A DNA stretch of 64,000 nt from Nitratireductor luteus (GCF_026162365.1 NZ_JAOANW010000006.1:1-64000), one strand, 5' to 3'. Shown: positions 20,060 through 29,296, counted from the stretch's first letter. Notes: a model not told the origin generated them from the letters alone. Numbers and translations are program-made.

Positions 20060-20428
20060 CTTTCTTCCTCCCTGCCAGACCCCCGAGCCGGGCATGCTAA
20101 GCTCATGAACCGATTCCGCACATTTGGCGGGCTTGTGTTCTGTTTCGAAGGCGCGGGAGCGAAGTACCGATGCGACGCCCCGCTTGCTTTTTCGATCCAC
20201 GGCGGGATCTGCGGAACTGAACTCCGGGCACCTATCCGTCCTGCGGAAGCGGGCTGTGTTTTCCCCTCTATCACTTGCCCGTGCTCAAGATCACGAGTTC
20301 GTGCAGGGATTCCAGATTCCAGTTTCGGGAGGGCAGTATTGCGACGAATCCTTAGGGGAAAATAGTATGATTGCGTCAACGCGAGATTATCGCTACGACA
20401 GTATGAAGCAAAATATCATTGCACGAGA
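20060..20428. promoter_or_regulatory. Divergent promoter region, etfB and AraC-type regulator
   Basis: This is a 369-bp intergenic region with no gene that I can support. It separates two genes transcribed away from each other and so must contain both promoters. The part near 20330-20430 is distinctly AT-rich. I could not identify convincing -35/-10 pairs or operators by eye. Confidence 0.4.
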
Positions 20429-21472
20429 ATGATGGACCCACGCTCGGAACAGAGAGCAAGACCGCACGCCGTGAGCGCAAGGGCCTTGCGACCGCGGCCG
20501 GAGGAAACACGGCTGTCGGTCGGCTTCATACTTGCCAAACGTTTTACCCTTTGCGCCTTCGCCAATTTTGTCGACGTTCTCAGACTGGCCGCCGACGAAG
20601 GAGATCGCAGCCGGCCCATCCTGTGCAAATGGACCGTGCTCTCCGACACCATGGATGCAGTGCTGTCGAGTTGCGGTATCACAGTACAGCCTCAGGAACG
20701 GTTGGGGGATCCGACCAAGTTCGACTATGTCGTCGTCGTTGGCGGGCTGATGGACGAAACCCCGAGCCTCGGTTCTGCGTATACGCGCTACCTGCATCAG
20801 GCTGCGGCTGCAGGCGTTCCGCTTGTTGGCATCTGTACCGGAGCATTTCTCCTGCATCAAGCCGGGCTGCTCAATGGCTATCGCTGTTGCGTGAGTTGGT
20901 TTCATCACGCCGATTTTCTCGAACAATTCGAAGGTCTCAGGCCGGTTGCCGATCAGATTTTTGTCGTCGACGGCGACCGGCTGACCTGCTCCGGCGGCGC
21001 GAGTTCGGCGCATCTCGCCGCTTATCTCGTCGACAAGCATGTCGGGCGGGCGCAAGCAAGCAAGAGCCTGCACATCATGATCATCGACGATGCACTGCAC
21101 GCCGAGAAACCCCAGCCGGGTATCACGCTCGATTTCAAGGTGCGCGATCCGTTGGTATTGCGTGTGTTGCTCATCATGCAGCAGCACATCGACACGCCTC
21201 TATCGGTCAAGGAGATCGCGCGCCGGATGGGGCACAGCAAACGGCAGATCGAACGCCATTTTCGCGCTGCGCTCGATCTGTCGCCACAGGAAGCCTTCCT
21301 TCACATCCGCCTGTCGCTAGCGCACCACCTCATCGAAACGACCGGGAAGTCCATTGCCCAGATAGCGGTGGACTGCGGCTTCTGCGACTCTTCGCATCTG
21401 GGCCGAATGTTCCGACGCCGCTTCGGTTCCACGCCGCAGGCGTTGCGCCGCTCCGTTGCGGCGCAGGATTGA
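20429..21472 (+). CDS. GlxA-type AraC-family transcriptional regulator (GbdR-like), copy 2
   Basis: This 347-residue regulator has the same layout as the product of 14425-15459: a DJ-1/PfpI-like sensor domain (LVGICTGAFLLHQAGLLNGYRCCVSWFHH) and a C-terminal pair of AraC helix-turn-helices (VKEIARRMGHSKRQIERHF, IAQIAVDCGFCDSSHLGRMF). The two are paralogues, nearly identical over short stretches such as FANFVDVLRLAADE, but clearly diverged elsewhere. It is divergent from etfB-etfA-dimethylglycine dehydrogenase and beside the betaine transporter, so it probably governs one or both. Two adjacent ATG codons (20429, 20432) are possible starts. Confidence 0.9.
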   Translation: MMDPRSEQRARPHAVSARALRPRPEETRLSVGFILAKRFTLCAFANFVDVLRLAADEGDRSRPILCKWTVLSDTMDAVLSSCGITVQPQERLGDPTKFDYVVVVGGLMDETPSLGSAYTRYLHQAAAAGVPLVGICTGAFLLHQAGLLNGYRCCVSWFHHADFLEQFEGLRPVADQIFVVDGDRLTCSGGASSAHLAAYLVDKHVGRAQASKSLHIMIIDDALHAEKPQPGITLDFKVRDPLVLRVLLIMQQHIDTPLSVKEIARRMGHSKRQIERHFRAALDLSPQEAFLHIRLSLAHHLIETTGKSIAQIAVDCGFCDSSHLGRMFRRRFGSTPQALRRSVAAQD

Positions 21473-21601
21473 CAGACCGCCCTTTACGGATCCGTGACGC
21501 GCCATCGCTGCCCGGCCACTCCGATGGGTGGGCGCGCAACGCCGCCGTTTGTCCAAGCGCGTTCGGGCAAGGCTTTTACATGGCAAAGGACAGTACCCGA
21601 G

Positions 21602-21644
21602 AAAAAGCGCCCGCAGCCGAAACGCAGTAAGCGGCAGCGGGCGC
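21602..21644 (-). terminator. Rho-independent terminator after the BCCT transporter gene
   Basis: Read on the minus strand, a GC-rich 13-nt arm (complement of 21632-21644) pairs with the complement of 21607-21619 with a single mismatch. It closes a 12-nt loop and is followed directly by TTTTTCTC. It lies 20 bp past the transporter stop codon at 21664 and so ends that leftward transcript. Confidence 0.75.
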
Positions 21645-21663
21645 AGGGCGGGTTGTTGGCGCT

Positions 21664-23319
21664 TTATCGCGGTTCGCTGGCAAGGCCACGCCAGATGGCG
21701 ACGCACATCACTAGCAGGACGACCGTGAACGGCAGACCGGTCGAAATAACCATGGACTGCAGCGAAGTCAGACCGCCTGCCGACAAGAGCAAGACGATTG
21801 CGACAATGCCTTCGAATACGCACCAGAAAATGCGCTGCGGGGCTGGAGCGTCCACTTTTCCGCCGGAAGTGATCGTGTCGATTACCAGCGATCCAGAATC
21901 CGACGACGTCACGAAGAACACGATCACCAGAATGATTCCGACGAAAGACGTGATGGTCGAGAGCGGCAGCGCGTCGAGCATTGCGAAGAGCTGAAGCGGT
22001 AGTTCTGCATTCTGAACGGCGGAGTATCCGTCATTTACGACCTGATTGATCGCCGCTCCGCCGAAAACGGACATCCAGATCACGCAGACCAGTGAGGGGA
22101 TCAGCAATACGCTGATGATAAACTCGCGCACGGTTCGGCCACGGCTTACGCGAGCTATGAACATGCCCACGAAGGGTGACCAGGAAATCCACCACGCCCA
22201 GTAGAACGAGGTCCAGCCCTGCATGAAGTTGATATCTTCACGCCCGACCGGATTCGACAGAGCCGGCAGATATTCGAGATAGGCCAGCAGGAATTTTCCG
22301 GCGTCGGTCACCAGCAGCAGTGTCGGTCCGGCGACGAGCACGAAGACGAGCAGCAGGAACGCCATCCCCATGTTGATCTCGGAGAGGAGCTTCACCCCGG
22401 CTTCGAGGCCGCGAATGACTGACACGAGGGCGATCGCGGTGATGCCGATGATCAGGACGACTTGCGAGGTGGTGCTGACCGGAATGCCAAAGAGTTCGTT
22501 CAAGCCCGCATTGGCTTGAGCCGCGCCGAGGCCAAGCGAAGTAGCGAGGCCGAAGAGTGTCGCGAAGACCGCGAGGATATCGATGATGTGCCCCGGCCAA
22601 CCCCAGACCCGTTCACCGAAGATCGGGTAGAATGCCGAGCGGATGGTTAGCGGCAGTCCCTTGTTGTAGCTGAACAAGGCAAGGCTCAGCGCGACGATCG
22701 CGTATATGGCCCAGGGATGCAGCGCCCAGTGGAAAATCGAGGCCGCCATGCCGAGCCGGATCGCTTCGTCTTGGCTGGTCACAGCGCCAAGCGGTGCCCA
22801 GTCCGTGCGCACGCCGTCCGCTCCCAAGGTGGTGCCGCCGAGGGATGACGAGAAATGGCTGAGGGGTTCGGATACGCCGTAGAACATGAGGCCAATTCCC
22901 ATGCCCGCGGCGAACAGCATCGAGAACCAGCTGATATAGCTGAAGTCCGGCACCGCGTCGCGACCGCCCAGCCGGACCTTGCCATAGGGGCTGACCACCA
23001 GAACGAGGCAGAGAATGACAAATATATCTGCCGCACCCAGGAAGAACCAGTCGAAGCCCTTGGTCACTTTGGAAAAGAGCGCGCTGAAGATCGTGTTGGC
23101 CTGTTCAGGCAGGAATAAAGTGAACACTACGAAGGCTATGACCGCGATCGCGGAGATCGCAAAAACTGGATTATGGACGTCGAAGCCAATCGGACCTACG
23201 GAGCCTTCGATATTGTCACGACCGATAGTATAGTCGGTCTCGATCAGTCCTCCCTGCAGACTTTCCGATGGGCTGTTCGCATTGGTGTCTTCGGCGTTGT
23301 ATACGTTCGTCAAGAGCAT
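21664..23319 (-). CDS. BCCT-family betaine/choline/carnitine transporter
   Basis: This 551-residue inner-membrane protein has about 12 hydrophobic segments. It carries the family's glycine-rich motif in TM3 (AAGMGIGLMFYGVSEPL, about residues 135-151) and the tryptophan-rich segment in TM8 (WTSFYWAWWISWSPFVGMFIARVSRGRT). It probably takes up glycine betaine or a precursor as carbon and nitrogen source for the pathway encoded around it; the family also includes choline and carnitine carriers and substrate choice cannot be read with certainty. The long hydrophilic N-terminus (about 50 residues) is unremarkable. The ATG at 23319 follows AAGGGGA at short spacing. Confidence 0.93.
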   Translation of the reverse strand: MLLTNVYNAEDTNANSPSESLQGGLIETDYTIGRDNIEGSVGPIGFDVHNPVFAISAIAVIAFVVFTLFLPEQANTIFSALFSKVTKGFDWFFLGAADIFVILCLVLVVSPYGKVRLGGRDAVPDFSYISWFSMLFAAGMGIGLMFYGVSEPLSHFSSSLGGTTLGADGVRTDWAPLGAVTSQDEAIRLGMAASIFHWALHPWAIYAIVALSLALFSYNKGLPLTIRSAFYPIFGERVWGWPGHIIDILAVFATLFGLATSLGLGAAQANAGLNELFGIPVSTTSQVVLIIGITAIALVSVIRGLEAGVKLLSEINMGMAFLLLVFVLVAGPTLLLVTDAGKFLLAYLEYLPALSNPVGREDINFMQGWTSFYWAWWISWSPFVGMFIARVSRGRTVREFIISVLLIPSLVCVIWMSVFGGAAINQVVNDGYSAVQNAELPLQLFAMLDALPLSTITSFVGIILVIVFFVTSSDSGSLVIDTITSGGKVDAPAPQRIFWCVFEGIVAIVLLLSAGGLTSLQSMVISTGLPFTVVLLVMCVAIWRGLASEPR

Positions 23320-23347
23320 TCCCCTTTTTGGACGGGCTTACGGTTAT

Positions 23348-23373
23348 TGTCCGTTTTCGATGTCCATTTTCAT
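23348..23373. promoter_or_regulatory. Tandem 13-bp direct repeat upstream of the BCCT gene
   Basis: TGTCCGTTTTCGA (23348-23360) is followed directly by TGTCCATTTTCAT (23361-23373), identical at 10 of 13 positions. The repeat begins 29 bp before the transporter start codon. Closely spaced direct repeats are the usual form of AraC-family operators, and two AraC-type regulators are encoded nearby. This is a suggestion from arrangement only. Confidence 0.35.
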
Positions 23374-23779
23374 TGGACCTTCTTTTTTGTCTTGTGATGG
23401 GAGGCTAGCGTCGCCGCGAATGCGTGAACGGGTATCCTTGGAGGCCGCAGTTTTTCAGGTCATGGAGTGTTGTCTCGGCGTTCGCAGTGGCGACCCGCTC
23501 GGCAGTGCCTGCGACATGAACCGAAGCGCGCTTGAACAAGCTCGCGCGAGGCGCAAGTCATGCAACGGTTTTCAAGCTGCACCCAATGCTCCCTGACTTG
23601 TCTCGGCAGGTAACCTGCTCTTGGTGAACTTCCCCATTTCGGAAATATTGGAGGCTTGGAAGTAAACAGAGCAGAGCATTTGCGACGAAGGAGCAGTAAG
23701 AAGGCGACGATAGGGGCGGGGGCTCAGTCGATGGCTGGCGGCATCAACTGATGAATGCCGGAGGCAATGCCACACGTTC
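23374..23779. other. Intergenic region with no recognised gene
   Basis: These 406 bp lie between the BCCT transporter promoter side and the decayed flavin oxidoreductase. Only short unrelated open frames are present, without ribosome binding sites or recognisable motifs. The transporter promoter is probably in the left part. The remainder may be degraded sequence. Confidence 0.4.
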
Positions 23780-24134
23780 ATAAACCGCCGTTGGCAGTTG
23801 ACAGCCGGACGCGTGCGTCATCGCTCGCCGCCCGCGTCCGCGAGGAAGCCGGCCTGCCTACCTCCACAACCTGGTACATCAGCCAGCCGGAGCAGGCGGA
23901 CGGACTGATCCGCAACGATCAGCTCGACCTCGTCATGCTTGACCGGCCGCTGCTCGGGACCCGCACTGGCCCTATGCAGTTGCCGCAAAACTCGGCGTTA
24001 ACCGCGCCGCCTGGACGCTGCCCACCCCTTACGCCCACTGGCTCGAACGCTACCGTGCGGCGCGAACCTTCTTCTCCTTGTCATCCCGAACGCCTCTTGA
24101 GGGGTTGCGGGAGGAGAGCGAAATGGCACGCTAA
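23780..24134 (+). pseudogene. Remnant of an NADH:flavin oxidoreductase (OYE-like) C-terminus
   Basis: One frame reads REEAGLPTSTTWYISQPEQA then DGLIRNDQLDLVMLDRPLL (23839-23955). The reading then shifts by one base near 23956 and continues as DPHWPYAVAAKLGVNRAAW and TLPTPYAHWLERYRAART (from 23958), ending at a TAA at 24132. Joined, this is the C-terminal end of the old-yellow-enzyme-like TIM barrel, including the substrate-channel block before the last helix. The N-terminal two thirds are absent and a one-base deletion breaks the rest, so the gene is dead. It lies at the right edge of the betaine island, mirroring the ATPase remnant on the left. Confidence 0.75.
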
Positions 24135-24291
24135 GCAGCCCGTGGATACCCCATCGCGGTCGACTGCTACGGGCCCGTTGCAGACATTGATCGACGTTAC
24201 AGGGGTACCTGAAGCGCTGCGATCCGTGTGCCAGCTCCTTCAGCCAATTCGATTCCTCCCGCCTTTTCGAGCGCTATCGTAAGATTACGCA

Positions 24292-26184
24292 TTAAAACTT
24301 GGGCATGCCGGTTGGACGCATGTGGCGTTTTTGGGCGGCGATGCGGAATTGGGCGTTGGCGGCGCCATAGCCGCGGTAGCCGCCGCGCCGTTCCACGATC
24401 TCGAAGAAGAAGCCTTCCCCGTAGCTCGGGCTGTAGAGCTGGAAATACTCTCCGCCGTTGTCCCGGTCATACAGGATGCTGCAGGTTTTCAGGCGGTCGA
24501 GGAATGCCCCGTCGAGACCGAAGCGGGCGTCGAGATCGTCGTAGTAGTTGGGCGAAATGACGAGCGGATGGAAGCCGTTTTCAAGCAGCGCCTCGGCGGT
24601 GGCGAAGATGTCGCCGGTCTCGAAGGCAAGGTGCTGGACGGCGGAGCCGAAGCTTTCGGCCAGGAAATGGCCGGCCAGCGTCCGCCGGTTTTCCGCCCCG
24701 TTCAACGTGACTCTAAAGCCGCCGTCGTGGGATTCGATCGCCTGGCTGCGTATCAGCCCGGCCGGATCGACGACGTCGACCATCGGCATTTTCCGCGTGG
24801 CGAAGATCGAGGTGTAGAAGAGCAGCCAGGTAAGCATCTCCTTGTAGTCCATCGTCTGGGCGACATGGTCGATGCGGGTCAGGCCGGCGTCGCGGGGCTT
24901 TGCCTCGTCGGTGGCCGGCCTGAATTCGATCTCCCACACGCGCGCGAGATCGCTCTTGGCATCGATGAAGTGCATGATGCCGCCGCCAACGCCATGGATC
25001 GCTGGGATTTTCAGTTCGCCAGGCCCTACGGGCTGCTCGAAAGGTTCCGCGCCCAGCGCCCGTGCCCGACGGACCGTCGCTTCCGCATCGGCCACCTTCA
25101 GCCCGACGTCGCAGACCGAGGCCCCGTGGACGACATAGGAAGATCGGGCAAAGCCCTGCCGCTCGGTGTTGATGACGATGTTGATGCCGCCTTGCCGCCA
25201 GAGCTCGACATCCTTGGAAATGTGCCGGCCAGCGCGAGCGAAGCCAAGCGTGTGCAGCATCGCACCGAGTTCCTTGGCCTCCTCTTCGTCCACTGCGAAT
25301 TCCATGAACTCGACGCCGTCGACGGCTACGCGCTCCGGCATGTCGGGCACCGCGATCTTTATGCCGGGCTCGCTCCGGCGTACCCGGTCCATAAGGTAGA
25401 CCAGAGACCTATGCCCATCGATAGAGATCGATTTTGGTGAGCCGCCGCGGAACTGGTCGTTGAAGATTTCGAGCGACAGGGGCCCGCTGTAGCCGGTCGC
25501 CGCGACCGCGCGCATGAACCCGAGGACATCGAGATCGCCTTCGCCCGGCATATTGCGGAAGTGCCGGCTCCAGTAAAGCAGGTCCATGTCGATCCTGGGC
25601 GCATCGGCAAGCTGCACGAAGAAGATGCGGTCTCCGGGTATCGAGCGGATCGTATCGGGGTCGACCTGGCGCGCGAGCGTATGGAAGCTGTCGAGAATGA
25701 TACCGACATTGGCATGGTCGGCGCGGCGCACTACTTCCCATGCGTCGCGATGGTCGTTGATGTGCCGGCCCCAGGCCAACGCTTCGTAGCCGACGCGGAT
25801 ATCGTGGCGCCGGGCCCGCTCGCCCAGCTCGCGGAAATCCGCCGCTGCCCTGTCTATGCCGCCGAGCGCGATCGGCGAGACGCTGGAGCAGACGAGCATG
25901 AGGTTGGCGCCGAGCTCTCCCATCAGGTCGAACTTGCGCTCGGCACGGTCGAAGGCGCGGCTGCGCTGTGGCTCGGGCATGCCCTCGAAATCGCGAAACG
26001 GCTGGAACAGCGAGATTTCCAGCCCATGGTCGCGCACCATCCGCCCCACGTCGCTCGGGCTGCCGTCGAAGGTGAGAAAATCGTTTTCGAATATCTCCAC
26101 ACCGTCGAAACCGGCGGCTGCTATGGCGGCCAGCTTCTCGGGAAGGTCCCCAGAGATGGAAACAGTCGCAATGGAGGTCTTCAT
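24292..26184 (-). CDS. Fused sugar phosphate isomerase / HPPD-like protein, probable 3-dehydroshikimate dehydratase
   Basis: This 630-residue protein has two parts. Residues 1-270 form a xylose-isomerase-like TIM barrel (AAAGFDGVEIFENDF, VGYEALAWGRHINDHRDAW, IILDSFHTLA, PLSLEIFNDQFRGG) with the Glu/Asp/His/Glu metal ligands of 3-dehydroshikimate dehydratases. Residues 290-610 are two vicinal-oxygen-chelate repeats like 4-hydroxyphenylpyruvate dioxygenase, with His-Glu metal residues in RIDHVAQTM, AVQHLAFETGD and FFFEIVERRGG. Proteins of this fusion convert 3-dehydroshikimate to protocatechuate in quinate/shikimate catabolism; the role of the C-terminal half is less clear. It is the last gene of the leftward unit with TctA, TctB and TctC, whose cargo may be its pathway substrate. 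Confidence 0.82.
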   Translation of the reverse strand: MKTSIATVSISGDLPEKLAAIAAAGFDGVEIFENDFLTFDGSPSDVGRMVRDHGLEISLFQPFRDFEGMPEPQRSRAFDRAERKFDLMGELGANLMLVCSSVSPIALGGIDRAAADFRELGERARRHDIRVGYEALAWGRHINDHRDAWEVVRRADHANVGIILDSFHTLARQVDPDTIRSIPGDRIFFVQLADAPRIDMDLLYWSRHFRNMPGEGDLDVLGFMRAVAATGYSGPLSLEIFNDQFRGGSPKSISIDGHRSLVYLMDRVRRSEPGIKIAVPDMPERVAVDGVEFMEFAVDEEEAKELGAMLHTLGFARAGRHISKDVELWRQGGINIVINTERQGFARSSYVVHGASVCDVGLKVADAEATVRRARALGAEPFEQPVGPGELKIPAIHGVGGGIMHFIDAKSDLARVWEIEFRPATDEAKPRDAGLTRIDHVAQTMDYKEMLTWLLFYTSIFATRKMPMVDVVDPAGLIRSQAIESHDGGFRVTLNGAENRRTLAGHFLAESFGSAVQHLAFETGDIFATAEALLENGFHPLVISPNYYDDLDARFGLDGAFLDRLKTCSILYDRDNGGEYFQLYSPSYGEGFFFEIVERRGGYRGYGAANAQFRIAAQKRHMRPTGMPKF

Positions 26185-26203
26185 CGAATGCTTGCGCTCC
26201 CGT

Positions 26204-27718
26204 TCATTTCGCCGCCGGATTTCGGGCCATCATCGACACGCCATGCCGCCACAGCGGCGTCTGCGAAGCGATCATGAGGAGGAAGGCGGCGGTGAGGATC
26301 AGCGATATGGGGTGCGAGACGAAGTCCCAGAGGAACGTTCCGACGTCGCCGCGCGCACCGATCATCGCGCGCCGGTAGTTCGCATCCATCATCGGGCCCA
26401 GGATGACACCCAGGATGACGGGGCCGACCTGGAAACCATAGATCTTCATGAAATAGCCGAAAACGCCGAACAGAAGCATCCAGTAGATATGCACGGGATC
26501 GTTCTGGATCGCGTAGGTGCCCACCGCCGACAGGACGATGATGAGCGGGATCAGTATCGCCTTCGGGCACTCGACGATCTTGGTGAAGATCCTGATGCCC
26601 GTCAGGCCGAATATCAGGAGGAAGATGTTCGCCAGCGTCAGGTTGCCCACCGTGAACCAGAACAGATGCGGCGTTTCCACGAGAAGCATCGGACCGGGCT
26701 TGAGGCCATGGATGAAGAGCGCGCCGATGATGACGGCGGTGACGGCATCTCCCGGGATGCCGAGGGTGAGCATGGGGATGAAGGCGCCGCCGACGGCGGC
26801 GTTGTTGGCCGCCTCGGGAGCAACCAACCCCTCCTTCGCGCCTTCGCCGAAGGGGACTTCGGGGCTTTTCGTCGTGCGCTTTGCATAGTCGTAGGCAAGC
26901 AGTGCGGCAATATCCCCGCCCGTGCCCGGCAAGGCGCCGATGACGGTGCCGATGCCGGACGACCGGATTCCGAGCCAGAAGTATCGCTTCACGTCGTCGA
27001 GCCGGGGCACGATCCGGCCGACCTTCTGTTTTACCGCCGCCACATCGACGGTCTTTAACTGCATCAGGGCTTCAGCCACGCCGAAGAAACCGATCATGGC
27101 CACGACATAGGGAACGCCGCCCATCAGCGTTACCGAGCCGAAAGTGAAACGCCCCTCCGCCGTCATCGGGTCGAGGCCGATCATGCCGATGAGCACACCG
27201 AGACCGCCGGCGAACACGCCCTTGGCGAAGCTTTCTCCGGAGAGGGTGCCGACAAGCAGGATGCCGATCAGGCCGAGCAGCAGGTAATCGCGCGAGACGA
27301 ACATGATGGCGATGTCGGAAATCATCGGGGCGAACAGTGCCAGCGCGAGTATGCCGACGAACCCGCCAATCACCGACATCACCGTGGTCAGCGCGATAGC
27401 CGATCCGGCCTCGCCGCGCTTGGCGATGGGGTAGCCTTCGAGAGCCGTTGCGATGGCGCTTGGCGCGCCGGGAATGTTGAGAAGAATTGCCGTGCGCGAG
27501 CCTCCATAGACCCCGCCGACAAAGACTCCGGCGATCAGGGCGAGCGCTTCGTTGACCTGCCATTTGAAGGTGAACGAGATCAGGATCGATGTCGCCATGG
27601 TGACCGACAAACCGGGGATGGCACCGACATAGATGCCGGCCAGGGTTCCAGCGGCTGTCAGGAACAGGAGCCATGGATCGAGCCAGGATAGGCTCAGATA
27701 GCCGAGCGTCTCGATCAT
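26204..27718 (-). CDS. tctA: Tripartite tricarboxylate transporter, large permease TctA
   Basis: This large membrane subunit (504 residues from the ATG at 27718, about 12 hydrophobic segments) belongs to a TctABC secondary transporter. The two characteristic glycine-rich loops are present: IYVGAIPGLSVTMATSI near residue 30 and IGALPGTGGDIAALLAYDYAKR near 270. It lies between tctB and the dehydratase-like gene, with 16-19 bp gaps. The open frame extends 9 codons upstream of the chosen start; the internal ATG gives the usual MIETLGYL-type N-terminus. The transported acid is unknown, and the neighbour suggests a shikimate- or quinate-like compound. Confidence 0.93.
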   Translation of the reverse strand: MIETLGYLSLSWLDPWLLFLTAAGTLAGIYVGAIPGLSVTMATSILISFTFKWQVNEALALIAGVFVGGVYGGSRTAILLNIPGAPSAIATALEGYPIAKRGEAGSAIALTTVMSVIGGFVGILALALFAPMISDIAIMFVSRDYLLLGLIGILLVGTLSGESFAKGVFAGGLGVLIGMIGLDPMTAEGRFTFGSVTLMGGVPYVVAMIGFFGVAEALMQLKTVDVAAVKQKVGRIVPRLDDVKRYFWLGIRSSGIGTVIGALPGTGGDIAALLAYDYAKRTTKSPEVPFGEGAKEGLVAPEAANNAAVGGAFIPMLTLGIPGDAVTAVIIGALFIHGLKPGPMLLVETPHLFWFTVGNLTLANIFLLIFGLTGIRIFTKIVECPKAILIPLIIVLSAVGTYAIQNDPVHIYWMLLFGVFGYFMKIYGFQVGPVILGVILGPMMDANYRRAMIGARGDVGTFLWDFVSHPISLILTAAFLLMIASQTPLWRHGVSMMARNPAAK

Positions 27719-27734
27719 TGGAACACACCTGACA

Positions 27735-28229
27735 TCAGAATACACCGGGCGGGATCAGTTGCCCCTGGGGCAGGACGACCTGGAAGATCACGCGGAACAG
27801 GAAATACACGATGGCGAGGCTGACGAGAGAAAGCGCCAGGCAAACCAGCACATGTCTGCGCCATAGGAAGGCAAACGAGACGAACAGGAAGACGCCGGAG
27901 GCAAGTACGAAGCCAATGAGCGGCATGGCGGCGAGATAGGCGGCCACCAGCACCAGCATGACCAGCAGCTTCACGGGCACGACCTCCGCCATGCCGGCGG
28001 CGAACGTGCGTCTGTTTTCGTGATCAACACGAGCCCGCAATGTGTCGCGCAGGATGAACAGGGCCGATCCCAGCATGGCAGCGGCGGCCAGCATGGGAAA
28101 GACACCGGGCTGTGAGAGCCCTGTGAAACCCGAGATCAGGAATGCCTGCCAAAGGGCGACCGCGCTGAAAAGCACGATCAGGCAGGCAAATACCCGTTCT
28201 CCCGGCCGAAGTGTTTTTGGACCAGACAT
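27735..28229 (-). CDS. tctB: Tripartite tricarboxylate transporter, small permease TctB
   Basis: This 164-residue protein with four hydrophobic segments has the length and layout of TctB, the small membrane subunit that pairs with TctA. The N-terminus carries the first helix in VFACLIVLFSAVALWQAF, followed by GLSQPGVFPMLAAAAML. I chose the ATG at 28229 rather than the upstream frame opening because it gives a normal N-terminus. TctB sequences are poorly conserved, so the assignment depends partly on its place between tctC and tctA. Confidence 0.88.
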   Translation of the reverse strand: MSGPKTLRPGERVFACLIVLFSAVALWQAFLISGFTGLSQPGVFPMLAAAAMLGSALFILRDTLRARVDHENRRTFAAGMAEVVPVKLLVMLVLVAAYLAAMPLIGFVLASGVFLFVSFAFLWRRHVLVCLALSLVSLAIVYFLFRVIFQVVLPQGQLIPPGVF

Positions 28230-28297
28230 CGTCTTTTCCCCGAGGCTCGTTGAACGAGGCCGCCGCCGCGGCACGAGAACCGGGGCGGCGGAAATCG

Positions 28298-29296
28298 TTA
28301 TTCAGGCCGCGCGATGCCCAGGGTCTCCGGACTGACTTTTGCCGCACCCGTATCCTGCAGCACCCAGGCCGTGACCTGCTGCCATTTGGTCAGGAAGTTG
28401 GCTGCTTCCTCGCCGGCAATGTTCATGACAACATTGCCCCTGTTGGTCATCAGGGTCTGGAAATCCTCGGTGGCAGCGGCCGTCTTGAAGGCTTCGACAA
28501 GCGTCTGCTTGACGTCATCCGGCACCTCGGAGCGCACGAAGACACCATAGAAGGGGCCCCAAGGCAGATATTTCGCCATTTCAGGAAGCGCATCGGTGAT
28601 CGGGGGAGCATCCGGCAATGTAACGACCGGATCGATATCGACCACTGCCAATGCCCGCATATTCCCGGCCTTGATCTGTTCGGCCGCGGCGGAAATTCCC
28701 GCCGGCATGAAGTCGACCTCGCCGCCGAGCATTGCGGTCAGGCCAGGTCCCTCGCCGTCGAACGGGATTGCGGTGACTTCAAAATCGGTAGCGTTGGCGA
28801 TCAATGCTGCGACCGTGCTGGGCAGGCCGCCCGGCCCGGTGGATCCCATCTTTACCTGTCCGGGGTTTTCCTTGATGTCCTGGAGCAGGTCTTCCATGGT
28901 CTGGTATTTGGAGCCCGCCGGCACCGTCACGACCGCAACACCGCGCCCCAGGATGTTGACGGGATAGAACTGCGAATAGTCGATGTCCGACACGCCCATG
29001 ACCGGGTGCAGCTGTGGGTTCTCAGCACCGTAGAGGAACGTATATCCATCGGCGGGGGCCGCCTTGACATAGGCCGTCGAGATGGCTCCCGCACCGCCGG
29101 ACTTGTTGAGGACGACAATCGGCTTGCCGAGCGCCTCTTCGGCGGCGGGGTTCACCGCCCGGGCCACGGTGTCGGTTGCGCCGCCCGCGCCCCACATCAC
29201 GACGCCGAGAAGCTCCCGCTCGGGAAACGTCTGCGCCAACGCAACGCCGGACATGACCAACAGGGCCGCGCCGGCCCCTAGAATTCTCGATAGCAT
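28298..29296 (-). CDS. tctC: Tripartite tricarboxylate transporter substrate-binding protein TctC (Bug family)
   Basis: This 332-residue periplasmic receptor begins with a clear signal peptide (MLSRILGAGAALLVMSGVALA, cleavage about residue 21) and continues with family motifs VMWGAGGATDTVARAV and PIVVLNKSGGAGAISTAYV, where small residues line the two-carboxylate binding pocket, and ADGYTFLYG. It captures an organic acid and delivers it to TctAB. It is the first transporter gene after the LysR regulator on the same strand, 69 bp before tctB. Confidence 0.94.
   Translation of the reverse strand: MLSRILGAGAALLVMSGVALAQTFPERELLGVVMWGAGGATDTVARAVNPAAEEALGKPIVVLNKSGGAGAISTAYVKAAPADGYTFLYGAENPQLHPVMGVSDIDYSQFYPVNILGRGVAVVTVPAGSKYQTMEDLLQDIKENPGQVKMGSTGPGGLPSTVAALIANATDFEVTAIPFDGEGPGLTAMLGGEVDFMPAGISAAAEQIKAGNMRALAVVDIDPVVTLPDAPPITDALPEMAKYLPWGPFYGVFVRSEVPDDVKQTLVEAFKTAAATEDFQTLMTNRGNVVMNIAGEEAANFLTKWQQVTAWVLQDTGAAKVSPETLGIARPE

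Noticed and set aside
21580-21630. A 16-codon open frame starting MAKDSTREK after the AraC-type regulator
   Set aside because: It overlaps the terminator hairpin of the convergent transporter gene and has no convincing ribosome binding site.
23755-24282. A possible intact 175-codon gene
   Set aside because: Only its first part resembles a protein family (OYE C-terminus), and the match continues in another frame, so it is treated as a pseudogene rather than a small new gene.
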